Part shown: one piece after another, positions 32,251 through 43,357 of the stretch
Position numbering within the stretch: position 1 is the stretch's first letter
Layout: every line of letters begins with the position of its first letter
DNA from: Ephydatia muelleri
Taxonomy: Eukaryota > Porifera > Demospongiae > Spongillida > Spongillidae
Assembly (NCBI GenBank): GCA_013339895.1
Contig: JABACO010000002.1
Span: forward strand, 17,573,927 to 17,637,926
Reading direction: 5' to 3'
Length of the DNA stretch: 64,000 nucleotides
Notes under the pieces: generated by a model
The model's database searches: none
What the model saw: only the letters and a program-made list of their open reading frames with translations
What the model was told of the DNA's origin: nothing
Position numbers and translations under genes: made by a program

Positions 32251-32379
32251 CATGCAATATTTATTTGTAGACATAATACACCAGAGCCACAATGTAATGA
32301 CTGCACTGATATGTTGATTTGTTGTCCTGACTACCAGTTTGTATCATTGAGTCATTACGTGCAGGTACACTCAAATATA

Positions 32380-32596
32380 CACATTCACACACACTACACA
32401 CCACGTTCTGTGATTCGTAACTGCATTTACACATATGCACATACGCACATACGCACATCTACCCAATTAACACACTAGCACAACTCTTGCATCCACACAC
32501 ATACACCACATCATGCACACAGGAACAGTACACACATACACACATGCACACATGCACACACCATATTACACATGTACACACATACTGTACAGAAAC

Positions 32597-32627
<31 letters not shown>

Positions 32628-32670
32628 ACACTCATACACACACATACACAAACGCATACATAATGTAACA
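32380..32670. repeat. CA-rich microsatellite region
   Basis: Interrupted (CA)n and CACATACA runs, purest at 32597-32645. No gene. Confidence 0.9.
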
Positions 32671-32843
32671 CATGCGCCATGTATTTTCCACCACCTCTTT
32701 TGTATATGCACCTCAAATGTTTTAGGTAGGTTAGACTGCATCTTCAATGGTGTGCATCATAAAGCATAGGCGTAGGAGGGATATAATAAGTGGAGGGGCC
32801 GAATGTAATTAATTGATATTGATCAGAGAGGTAATGAGTACAG

Positions 32844-32846
<3 letters not shown>

Positions 32847-32887
<41 letters not shown>
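32847..32887. repeat. 41-base poly-G tract
   Basis: An uninterrupted run of about 41 G. Length is probably imprecise. It lies immediately beside the fold-back at 32889. Confidence 0.9.
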
Positions 32888-32888
<1 letters not shown>

Positions 32889-33490
32889 AGTCAACTTCCT
32901 GTTTCGAACACTTCTTGCCACACCACTTCTCTCTACGAAATTCGATTTTGGTGTCTTACCCTTGCTCCTTGCCGACGTTACAAGGCACAGTACCCCGAGG
33001 GGTTCAAAATCCAGGCAGCTCCCTGCAGGAATGTCCAAATCACTTCAAAATCGATTTGCACGTAAAGGAGTCCTGTCACTATTCGTTGATTCTTACCGCT
33101 TCCGTTATGGAGATACAGCAATGCAAAGTAAAGTCCACGTTCCCGCTCGAATCGCACCTTTCTCAGTCCCACTCGGGAGAATGGAAGCGGTTCAAGGACT
33201 GAGAAAGGCGCGATTCGAGCGGGAAACGTGGACTTACTTTGCATTGCTGTATCTCCATAACGGAAGAGGTAAAAATCAACGATCTGCAGAAATCAATAGT
33301 ACAGGACTCCTTTACGTGCATATCGATTTTGAAGTGATTTGGACATTCCTGCAGGGAGTACCTGGATTTTGAACCCCTCGGGGTACTGTGCCTTGTAACG
33401 TCGGCAAGGAGCAAGGGTAAGACACCAAAATCGAATTTCGTAGAGAGAAGTGGTGTGGCAAGAAGTGTTCGAAATAAAAAGTTGATAGCT
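32889..33490. repeat. 600-bp fold-back (long inverted repeat)
   Basis: Left arm about 32889-33170 and right arm about 33190-33490 are highly similar inverted copies (for example CCTTGCTCCTTGCCGACGTT on the left, AACGTCGGCAAGGAGCAAGG on the right), with a short centre. Minor indels separate the arms. Open frames within it are shadows. Confidence 0.95.
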
Positions 33491-34743
33491 TAAACCTTTA
33501 CGGAGTTTTAGCGTGAAGCATTTTTATAACTTTTTATATATATAGCCACTTTTCATTTCCTCGGAAACTGACCCAAATGTATATAATGAATTGGGAATAG
33601 AAAGCAGGCCATTATTTAATCTTGATCAGTATTATTATGTATGTAATAATGGGTGGTTTGTCTACAACCGCAGAGCTCAAACGCTGCCCAAAAATGTCTT
33701 ACACTGTTCATCGGCTTCTTTGAAATCATTAGCTACTGCTGTTAGGTCCAATGCATCAGCCTTGCCTTTATGGCAATGCATTAGCATAATATTCAGTGTT
33801 GAGTCCATCGTACAAAGTAAACGCTTGTATTGTCCGCAATGCAGAAATATATCTTTCAGCCATTGTCATTGATACTGTCAGAGCGCACCAATGATGAGTC
33901 CATAATTCGTGCAAGAAATCACACACCAGTGATCAGTTAAATACCTTCATTCTCTCTTTCTCTTTTTGAGCCCTTAATGCAATCTCGAAAAAGGATAGCT
34001 GTCTCCGCAATTTTTGACCATCAATATCATTGTAGAAATTCATCCACTGTGATTTCTTCACACGTTTCCGTATTTGCTGCTTAAATAGGATATTTACATC
34101 AGTGTTGATTGGTCAAACCTACTGGTCAAAAATGATATTTCATTCAATAGAACATCCAAGACTTCAAAATAAATCCGTTCAATCCTTAGGTAGGTTGTGA
34201 ACCTGTGTCAAACCTTTTAGGCTGTCGTCGAGCAATACTATACCTTGACATTTACACATGCAGCCTGTCATTGAAATGATAATCTTGTCTCTAATGGTGG
34301 AGGCCCATTGTCACCTTCAAGTGCACACGGACGATACGTGTATAATGATACACAAATTATATCTACATGTATATAGACTAGTACTTAACAATTCACCAGT
34401 AAGAGCACAGCCATTCCCCCAGCTGCTGCACTAGTGAGCATGTCAGCTGATGCGTTGCCGCTGTCTTACGATAAAAAAGATGGATACTTTTTCTTTTCGC
34501 TGCCGTTCAACAATTCATAATCTTATTCATGACATTAATTATTCACCTCCTATTACCAAAAAAGGGAGGACCTAAGTGGAGGGGCTAATATAGCTCCTTT
34601 AGCCCTATGGCTCCTACGCCGATGTTGTCAAGGTTCACTAGCTACGTCGAACCCCAAGGAAAACGGAAAGAAAGCAGAGGACCAGTGTAATCAGTAACAG
34701 TACTGCACTGCCTCTGAGCTGCGCATGCACACGAGGCCTTATT

Positions 34744-35055
34744 CAGAGGCGTAGGAACGTATTTAACATTGGGGGGGCCGACTTTGTAAAATTATTAACG
34801 GAGGGGGGGGGGGGGGGGGGTGCAGTCACTTACGACGGGGGGGGGGGGGGGGGGGTGCAGTCCGCTTACGACGGGGGGGGGGGGGTGCAGACGTAGACGT
34901 AATATGGTGACGTGCGATTACGGATACTAAGTACCGGTGAGTTAAACTAAACTAAAGGGGTAACATTGGGGGGGCCGAAGTATACGTCGGCCCCCCCACC
35001 TATAAGATTGGGGGGGCCAAGGCCCCCTCTGCCCCCCCGGTTCCTACGCCTCTGT
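34744..35055. mobile_element. MITE with CAGAGGCGTAGGAAC inverted ends
   Basis: Perfect 15-bp terminal inverted repeats CAGAGGCGTAGGAAC / GTTCCTACGCCTCTG. The interior has several G-tracts separated by TGCAGTC.CTTACGACG units (34802-34890) and a G7CC/GGCCCCCCC palindrome. CAG-RGGCGTAG ends recall hAT elements, but I found no 8-bp target duplication, so the superfamily is uncertain. Confidence 0.7.
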
Positions 35056-35170
35056 TAAATGCTAGATTAATAGACAGCGTCATTTGCTACATGGACAACG
35101 ATATCGACGTCGAGCGACGAGGCCGTCAAACTGATACCAGAATGGTTCATTCCCGTACCGCATCAGGTCG

Positions 35171-35261
35171 TAGTCTCGTACCCAGACCCAACTGTACGTA
35201 ACGATGACAGTATGAGTCATACTGTAAGCGATGCGTACAGTTGGGTCTGGGTACGAGACTA
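35171..35261. mobile_element. MITE with a 9-bp target duplication
   Basis: A 91-bp palindromic element, TAGTCTCGTACCCAGACCC ... GGGTCTGGGTACGAGACTA, flanked by perfect direct repeats ATCAGGTCG (35162-35170 and 35262-35270). A 9-bp duplication is typical of Mutator-like (MULE) transposition. Same terminal sequence as 8815-8958. Confidence 0.85.
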
Positions 35262-35469
35262 ATCAGGTCGAGGGACACCGGCATGTGGACGGGAAATTCA
35301 GAGAGGTACTAGCCCCGCCCACACCTACTTTGGAATTCCTGTACCGGTCTTAAAAGCTATGCACACGTGTAGTCTTAAAAATCATGCGGCCATCATCCAA
35401 TGAGATTTACAGGCTGCTACTACTGTCTCTTCTCCTCCCCTCAGCTAGAGAACCTCTTTAAGCGGTACA

Positions 35470-35592
35470 GCCTGGGGCCAAGGAGTGGATCACCTTCTAT
35501 CACAAGCACCAATTGCCCTGGGAGCTACATGACGACATACAGAAACTGAAAGACCTGGTGCCCAGATTCATTGGATGTGAGAAGATACGGTG
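35470..35592 (+). CDS. candidate terminal exon of an unknown gene
   Basis: From a possible acceptor (GCGGTACAG) the plus strand reads PGAKEWITFYHKHQLPWELH, then a helical DDIQKLKDLVPRFIGCEKIR, to a TGA. The composition looks protein-like, but I do not recognise the family. An ATG-initiated frame at 35092 upstream could be a first exon and contains the MITE at 35171. Very tentative. Confidence 0.25.
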
Positions 35593-35945
35593 ACAGAGCT
35601 GACCACCTGCATATCCTGTTATTTATAAGAGGGTGTGGCTCACTTGGAAATATAAATGGGTGAAACTATTGAGGTGTGTCCACTGGTGGGTGTGGCTATT
35701 GTGAGCGTGGTTTTATATGGATGGTATCCGTCTCATCGTAACACGTACGTCCTGAGGTTTTGTGAGGGGGAGGAGCATGGGGTTGTCTGTATCATTACAT
35801 ATGTTCATTTTTGTGGAGCGGAGGGTCTGGGGACTGCACCATCTATGTGGTGGCCTGGGGACTGCAACATCTCATGTGGTGGCCTGGGGTCTCCGCTATC
35901 TCAGGCAGCTGGTCAGAATGGTTTTTGTGTTTGTGTGCTGGTAAG

Positions 35946-36192
35946 ACTAATCAAGTCGTGAAACGAGGGAGGGAGGAAGTAGAGAGGGAGTGAGGATGCG
36001 AGGAGTGAGGGAGCGAGAGGAGGAGATCTGGGTATCAGAGGACCACCAGAAGAGAGAGGAGAAGAGGGAGGAGTCAGGGCGCACAGAAGGGACCTCCTTT
36101 TGGAACAGTGACCTCCTCCCACCTGGATGAAGGACGTCCTCAACCTAGAGAAAGGGATGGGGACCAGTACGAGATGAGCAACAAGTACGCAT

Positions 36193-36280
<88 letters not shown>

Positions 36281-37738
36281 CCTCCACCATGCTTTCAGGT
36301 AGAAGCTTTGCTTTGTACAATACAATCAAACAATCCAGCATGTTCTTCCAACCTTCCCTCAGGATGTTGCCATGGCGATGAGCCAGTGAAAATAGAGTGA
36401 GTATGCTGAGACGAACTTTGTGGTTGATTCCAATAGTGAAGGCCATAGAGCTAGGGGGCTGTAATTAGAATGAAATACAGCCACATAGTCTAAAAACATG
36501 ACCACATAATCCACAAACATAACCAGACAGTGCACAAACATAACCAGACAGTGCACAAACATAACCAGATAGTCCACAAACTAACCGGACAGTGCACAAA
36601 CATAACTAGACAGTCCACAAACATAACCAGACAGTCCACAAACATAACCGGACAGTCTAAAAACATAACCAGACAGTGCACAAACATAAGGCACCTCAGG
36701 AGTGGTTAGCAGTGTGGTGAACTTGCAGAGAGAGATGACAAGGTTATCAAACACTTCTGTGACCTCATAGTGTGCAGCTATGGAAGCACATTTGCTGAGA
36801 ACAGAAGCATTAGAGGATGTTCAGAGAAGGAAGTGAGGGCATGTTTTGAAGCCACAACACTACACTACCACCTGTGTGTCTACCTGAATCCTCCAATGGC
36901 CTTCTGGACGATGTTCTTATCTTCTGCTATGTCAAATACATAGGAAACTGCTGCCACTGTGGGTCCCCAGGCCATCAGGAAGAGGTCCTGGTCATACTCT
37001 GAGGTCGCGACCTCCCAGTACTGGGCCTCAGGCCACTGGCTCCGGGTGAGCAGGGTCTGCAAATGATGTGATCGTCATGGTTGCGGTCCACATAGAAACC
37101 AGCAGCAGTTACCTTCCATCTGTAGTTTTCCTTCACTGCTCCAGTGTGCTCCTCAGGCATAATGATCTCTTCCTTCCTGGGAGGAGGAGGGGAGGGGAGG
37201 GGAGGGGAGGAGGAGGGAGGGAGGGAGGAGAGGAGGGAGGGAGGGAGGAGAGGAGGGAGGGGAGGAGGAGGAGGGAAGGGGAGAGGAGGGGAGGAGGAGG
37301 AGGGAAGGGGAGAGGAGGAGGGAAGGGGAGAGGAGGAGGGAGGGTATAAACTGCCCACTCAGTACCACCTAAAGGAACATTGGTCGATACCATTCACCTT
37401 CATACACAATAACTAATCTTTGTTACTATGGTGCATTAACCACACCCACTCCAGTCGGCTCTCTGTCAGACCTAACTACACCCACTTCAATGGCTCTAGT
37501 AAGACCCATACACACACACACACACACACCACACACACACACAAACAAAATTCATGTACACACAGACAGAAATTGGCATATCTGACATGTGAAAATGCAA
37601 AGTTACAGGCTCAACACCTTTCCCACACACATTGACCCACCACAGACAGTACATGTTATTACATACACACTCCTTCCCACAAATTCATGTACACTCAATG
37701 CACGCGTGCGCGCACACGCACACACGCACACACGCACG

Positions 37739-37795
<57 letters not shown>

Positions 37796-37892
37796 CAACT
37801 GGGGCTCACTTGATGGCATTGTAGACTTCAGTGAGAAACTCAGGTGGGAAGTCTGTCCCTCCATTGGTCTTGCGTTGGTTGTGGATGTATTC
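35946..37892 (-). CDS. GBF1-like: GBF1-like Sec7 end and HDS1 exons 14-19
   Basis: Exon 37892-37810 (EYIHNQRKTNGGTDFPPEFL), 37176-37113 (IIMPEEHTGAVKENY), 37056-36884 (DLFLMAWGPTVAAVSYVFD), 36794-36695 (KCASIAAHYEVTEVFDNLV), about 36405-36282 (LAHRHGNILREGWKN, then LLPESMVE) and 36144 onward (VEDVLHPGGRRSLFQKE), matching consecutive GBF1 blocks. Splice phases fit except into 36405, where a block usual in GBF1 before LAHRHG is missing. The last exon stays open to a TAG near 35947, without HDS2/HDS3. Confidence 0.75.
36187..36280. repeat. (CA)n microsatellite in GBF1-like intron
   Basis: About 94 bp of nearly pure CA directly after the GTTGTG donor of the LAHRHG exon. Confidence 0.95.
36485..36690. 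repeat. 21-bp tandem repeat
   Basis: About ten copies of a unit close to CATAACCAGACAGTGCACAAA, in the intron between two GBF1-like exons. Confidence 0.9.
37185..37342. repeat. GA-rich low-complexity tract
   Basis: GGGAGGAGG-type purine tract just upstream (minus strand) of the IIMPEEHTG exon; its complement supplies the polypyrimidine tract of that acceptor. Confidence 0.9.
37506..37795. repeat. CA microsatellites
   Basis: (CA)n at 37506-37545 and at 37700-37793 with CGCACACG variants, in the intron after the NQRKTNGG exon. Confidence 0.9.
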
Positions 37893-38201
37893 CTGAGGGA
37901 GATACAAGACCACACCCTGACCACACCTCCTGACACACCCTTCACACAACCAGCTGTGATGTGTAATATTACATCATAGGTCAATCTTCTAGCCATAGTA
38001 ACATAGGGTCACATAATTAAGCAATAGGAATGCAGATGTGAGGGATGATGTAATTAGTGAGGTGACCTTTTGGAACAATGGTCCTCCTAAGGTGTTAACA
38101 CACCAGTAATCTCTAGAACATTCCTGACATTTACCACACACCCCATGATATCCATGACATGAGGTAATGGGTAGCTGCTCTTCTACACATGTTCCCTTGC
38201 T

Positions 38202-39208
38202 ACAAGTCACATGACCACACATGCACTGGTAACTACACAGGTCACGTGACCACACATGCACTGGTAACTACACAGGTCACATGACCACACATGCACTGGT
38301 AACTACACAGGTCACGTGACTACACATGCACTGGTAACTACACAGGTCACATGACCACACATGCACAGGTAACTACACAGGTCACATGACCACACATGCA
38401 CTGGTAACTACACAGGTCACATGACCACACATGCACTGGTAACTACACAGGTCACATGACCACACATGCACTGGTAACTACACAAGTCACATGACCACAC
38501 ATGCACTGGTAACTACACAGGTCACATGACCACACATGCACTGGTAACTACACAGGTCACGTGACCACACATGCACTGGTAACTACACAGGTCACATGAC
38601 CACACATGCACTGGTAACTACACAAGTCACATGACCACACATGCACTGGTAACTACACAAGTCACATGACCACACATGCACTGGTAACTACACAGGTCAC
38701 ATGACCACACATGCACTGGTAACTACACAAGTCACATGACCACACATGCACTGGTAACTACACAGGTCACATGACCACACATGCACTGGTAACTACACAA
38801 GTCACATGACCACACATGCACTGGTAACTACACAAGTCACATGACCACACATGCACTGGTAACTACACAAGTCACGTGACCACACATGCACTGGTAACTA
38901 CACAAGTCACATGACCACACATGCACTGGTAACTACACAAGTCACGTGACCACACATGCACTGGTAACTACACAGGTCACATGACCACACATGCACTGGT
39001 AACTACACAAGTCACATGACCACACATGCACTGGTAACTACACAAGTCACATGACCACACATGCACTGGTAACTACACAGGTCACATGACCACACATGCA
39101 CTGGTAACTACACAAGTCACATGACCACGCATGCACTGGTAACTACACAGGTCACATGACCACACATGCACTGGTAACTACACAAGTCATGTGACCACGC
39201 ATGCACTG
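38202..39208. repeat. 35-bp satellite with CACGTG/CACATG, about 29 copies
   Basis: Unit contains CACATGCACTGGTAACTACA and GGTCACATGACC. Variants include AAGTCAC and GTCACGTGAC, the latter a perfect palindromic E-box. Lies in the large GBF1-like intron. A related 33-bp array follows at 40050-40493. Confidence 0.95.
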
Positions 39209-40049
39209 GACCACAAATAAGCCCCTCCCCCCTCCCTCTGCCCCCCAATGGATAAAATGGCTGGTGTTTAAACATCGTACCACGTATCACGTAATCACGT
39301 ACACTTCCGCGTATCTGTTTACATCATCATGTGCATGTACAATTTGCTTTCCTGAAATGATGAATACATGTACGTATAAAGAAGACAACGACACAGGTCA
39401 TGTGACCACACATGCACAAGGCCACACCCTCCTGACACACACACACACGAAAGCTTCACACAGCCATGTACCACTTCTGGTGCAGTACTGTGGTCCAGCC
39501 ATGACGTAATATTACATCAGAGGGTTAGTATTCTAATGACATGCAGACATGATGAAGGATGCCATTAGTTCCACTGATGTCAGAGTGGTGTGCATGATCA
39601 ATTATGCAAACATCAGTTAGTCCTTCTAAGGTGTGCATACTAAACTACATCTGTAATCTCATTACATGACGTGGGAACTTTGCACTTCCAGAACAAATGA
39701 CACACTCATACTTGGAACACACTCCTAATGCTTATTCATTTATTGTACTCTAACCAACATACTAAGTTAGAAGCAGGTGTGGTCAAATGTCAGTGAGACG
39801 TTCCAGGGCTATACATATATGATTAAAGGTTGTTTTTTTTTTTTTGCATTTTGGTACCAACATATGAAACACAAATAATATAAGCCCTGTTTATAGAAAA
39901 ATGTGGCTTTTGAGTTAATCAGCCATCTAATTAATTGATCTAGAACATTTAGTTTTACTATGATATACGGAGAAATCCAAGAGATTTATTTTAACCATTC
40001 AATGCTTACACCCAAGCTGTCAAAAGAATACATGGATACCCCAGGAACC
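39209..40049. other. GBF1-like intron, partial duplication of 37.9 kb
   Basis: No exon seen. 39420-39540 (CACACCCTCCTGACACAC, then a segment with ATTACATC) resembles 37905-37980, suggesting the satellite arose in a local duplication. Confidence 0.5.
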
Positions 40050-40493
40050 AGAACCCACACATGCTGGTAATGACACAGGTCATGTGACCACACATGCTAG
40101 TAATGACACAGGTCATGTGACCACACATGCTAGTAAAGACTCAGGTCATGTGACCACACATGCAAGTAAAGACACAGGTCATGTGATCACACATGCTAGT
40201 AAAGACTCAGGTCATGTGAGCACACATGCAAGTAAAGACACAGGTCATGTGATCACACATGCTAGTAAAGACTCAGGTCATGTGAGCACACATGCTAGTA
40301 ATGACACAGGTCATGTGACCACACATGCTCGTAATGACACAGGTCATGTGATCACACATGCTGGTAATGACACAGGTCATGTGACCACACATGCTGGTAA
40401 TGACACAGGTCATGTGACCACACACGCTAGTAATGACACAGGTCATGTGACCACACATGCTAGTAATAACACAGGTCATGTGACCACACATCT
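40050..40493. repeat. 33-bp satellite, about 13 copies
   Basis: Unit contains ACACATGCTAGTAATGACAC and GGTCATGTGACC. It is clearly related to the 35-bp array at 38.2 kb (same GGTCAYRTGACCACACATGC core). The 137-codon open frame is a by-product of the 33-bp period. Confidence 0.95.
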
Positions 40494-40743
40494 ATAGAGA
40501 AGTCACACCACTATTCAGCCGATGTCAATGGAACTAGTTGCACATTAGGTAACCAAGGTTTAGTTCCCATTTGGGGGTGGGAGGGGGGGGGGGGGGGTTG
40601 TCTGCATATTGTCATGTGGTATGTCACTATGCACGGATCAGGTGACATGTCTGAAAGCATGTCATGTGATATTGTGCTGGGGGAAGGGGGGGGATCGGTG
40701 AGTATATGTCATGTGACATTGTGCTTGGGATCAGGTGACCCAC

Positions 40744-42129
40744 CTGCAGTGTCATGCTCTCCTTGACCTCGGTACTATGCAGAACCACGTTGAGCATGAT
40801 GATGGAGTAAGCCAGCACAAAGACTGCATCCTTGTTGGCAAACACCTTCCCCAGACCTGCTTCATTGCACTTCTGCACGGGGGAAGCATCTTCACTGCAT
40901 AGCAACCAACATAGCAACCATACCCCAAAATCACATTCAAACAGTTGTCTTCTCAAACCACATGAGGTTGAAAAGGTGTGCACTTGAGAACACCCCTCGA
41001 TGTATGTTAGTGTGAGGGATGCAAATACCTCTGTCCCCTCCTCCCCCTCCCCCATTGCTTTGGTTTAAACCTACTCTCCCTATTTAAGGCGTGGCTAGAT
41101 GGTGTGGTGTTGAAGGGCATGGTCAGAGGGTGTGGCTCACCAGCCAGTGTTCTGTGAAGGTCTCAAGGATGCGTGAGATGATGGGAGATTCACTGGGCAG
41201 TCTGAAAGCTTCCAGGAAATGTCTCAAGGACTCCACCAAATCAACACCACTGACAGTAAACCTCCTATAAAGGGGAGGATAGGGTATAGGGGAGGGAGAG
41301 GAAGAGGAAGGGAGGAGAGGGGAAGGGAGGAAGGGGAGGAGAGGGGAAGGGAGGGGAGAGGAAGGGGAGAGGGAAGGGAGAGGGAAGGGAGAGGGAAGGG
41401 AGAGAGGGAAGGGAGAGGGAAGGGAAGAGAGGTAGGGGTGGGGAGGGAAGGAGAGGATAGGGGGAGGGAGAGGAAGAGGAAGGGGAGGGAGGAGGGAAGA
41501 GGAGGGGAGGGGAAGGGAGAGAGGGAAGGAGCGAGAGAGGGAAGGGAGGTTGGGAGGAGAGGGAAAGGAGGGAGAGGGGAGGGGAGAGGGAGGAGAGGGG
41601 AAGGGAGAGGGGAAGATAAGGGGAGGGAAGGGAAAGAGAGGGAGGGGAGGGGAGGAGGGAAGGGAGGGAGGGAAGGGAGGGGAGGGGAGGGAAGGGAGGG
41701 GGAGGGAAGGGAGGGGGGAGGGAAGGGAGGGGAGGGAAGGCAAGGAAGAGGGGGAGGGAAGGAGGGGAGAGGTGTGAGGGGAGGGAGAGGAAGATAAGGG
41801 GAGGGGGAGGGGAGGAAGGGGAGGAGAGGGAAGGGAAGGAGAGGGAAGGGGAGGAGAGGGGATGAAAGGAGAGGGAGGGAAATGAAGACCCTTTTATCAC
41901 ATCATGTGCCTCCTCCCCAGGCCTACCCAACATAAGCATTGAGGATGTCTATGTTCCTCCGGTCCCCTATGTAGTCTCCAATCATGGCCTTGTGCAGCTC
42001 CTGGTTGTCATGGAAAAAGCTGGTTACCTCCTTAGGATCGGGAGGTGAGGTGAAGACACCTTGCTTCACCATATGCTCCACTGCTGAGCTGGCCTTCTTG
42101 TTGAAGAGCTCTGTGGCCACCAGCATGAC
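40744..42129 (-). CDS. GBF1-like: GBF1-like Sec7 catalytic exons 11-13
   Basis: Exon 42129-41927 encodes the Sec7 start (VMLVATELFNKK ... GDYIGDRRNIDILNAY). Exon 41261-41141 encodes FTVSGVDLVESLRHFLEAFR then LPSESPIISRILETFTEHW; the glutamate in LP-x-E is the catalytic finger. Exon 40872-40744 encodes KVFANKDAVFVLAYSIIMLN then VVLHSTEV. All three exons join in frame. Two usually conserved spots differ: LPGEAP is LPSESP, and LNTDxHN is LNVVLHS. The catalytic Glu is present. A GA-rich tract fills the intron between the first two. Confidence 0.85.
41266..41880. repeat. 600-bp GA-rich tract in the Sec7 intron
   Basis: Almost pure purine on the plus strand (GGGAGGGGAGAGGAAGG). Open frames on both strands are low-complexity artefacts. 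Confidence 0.95.
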
Positions 42130-42468
42130 CTGGGGAGGAGGAGATGGGCGGAGTCTAAAGTCATGTCAACCTTTGTTCATATCTTTAGTATCAGATTGTC
42201 TACAATATTACCATCTCAGTGGTTAATTGGAGCACTGTGTAATGGTCAAGAGGTATTTATACCATTTCCCTTGAGTGAGTTATTAATGGTTATGAACATC
42301 CCAAGTCATAAAACTTCAATGATGTTTCTATGGTTACCACACTGAATCTATTATCACCACCTTCTCTCCTCTCCTCCCTCCTCCATTGGCAATTGTGATC
42401 TCATTATTTTAAATCACATTAAATAGTTATACCGTGGCAATACCATGGCAATACCATGGCAACAGTAC

Positions 42469-43320
42469 CTTCTTTTTTGGCAGATGGCCTGAAGTACTTT
42501 CAACGGGGTGGCCCCGCCCCCTCCCTGACCTCCACCACCACATGACCATCTGGCCCCTCCCCTTTGTACAGAGATGGGGAGGAGGTGTGGACTATGGGGG
42601 CATGGTCATCCTGATAGGGTGGAAGGGACTGAGAAGTGGGTTGGGCCTCAGAGAAGGGAGTGGGTGTGTGGCCACTCTGGATGGTTGTCATGACAGCATA
42701 GAGAGCCTCCAGGGACATTAGATGGACAGGAGTGAGGCTGGAAGGTACCTGAAAGGCATTCTGTGTATGTGTGGTGTGTGTGTGTGGTGTGTGTGTGTGT
42801 GGTGTGTGTGTGTGGTGTGTGTGGTGTGTATGTGGGTGTTTACACCAGGTCATGCAATAGTACAATGTGTCAAGCATTCATGGAGCCATTCAAATTCGTT
42901 TAGTGACAGAACTAAATGACTAATCACATGATTAATTAACCACACTTACTATTAACACTGCCACCATGGTTGCCATGGTGACACTTTGGTGAGGTTTTCA
43001 AACACATTAGACATGTACAGCTGACAGTCAAAATTGACAAAAATCTCAGCTGCAAAGTGTTGAACATGGCAGAACTGAAGGTGATGGGGAGGAGGAAGGT
43101 GATGGGGAGGAGGATGGGGGGGAGGATGGGGTTATGACGCAGACAAGCCACCCAGAGGTGTCACCTGTAGAACACACTCCAGTGCCAGCTCTCTACGATC
43201 CATTGGACATTTCAGGTTCTCAGAGGAGATGAGATCGATCAGAATATTCAGAAACATCTGAAACCATTAAAACAATGAACACACACACACACACACACAT
43301 GCACATACACACACACACAT

Positions 43321-43357
<37 letters not shown>

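Larger units (their letters stand above)
32765..34624. mobile_element. 1.86-kb element with GGCGTAGGAG termini
   Basis: Outer ends CATAGGCGTAGGAG (32765) and CTCCTACGCCGATG (to 34624) are short inverted repeats. They resemble the ends of the element at 34744-35055 (GGCGTAGGAAC). A G-tract and a large fold-back lie inside. No transposase seen; the 93-codon frame at 33591-33872 is not recognised. Outer limits are tentative, with no clear target duplication. Confidence 0.45.

Noticed and set aside
32962-33414. Open frames on both strands
   Set aside because: They lie in the arms of a fold-back, so each frame is mirrored; no protein evidence.
33591-33872. 93-codon plus-strand frame as a gene
   Set aside because: No recognised motif, inside a repeat element, no splice or start support.
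38202-40493. Regular 33-35-bp repeats that superficially resemble a CRISPR array
   Set aside because: Units are directly tandem with no unique spacers, there are no cas genes, and the DNA is eukaryotic.
41123-41939. 200-aa Pro/Ser/Leu and Gly/Glu/Arg frames
   Set aside because: Low-complexity GA tract; only the 41141-41261 and 41927-42129 parts are real exons.
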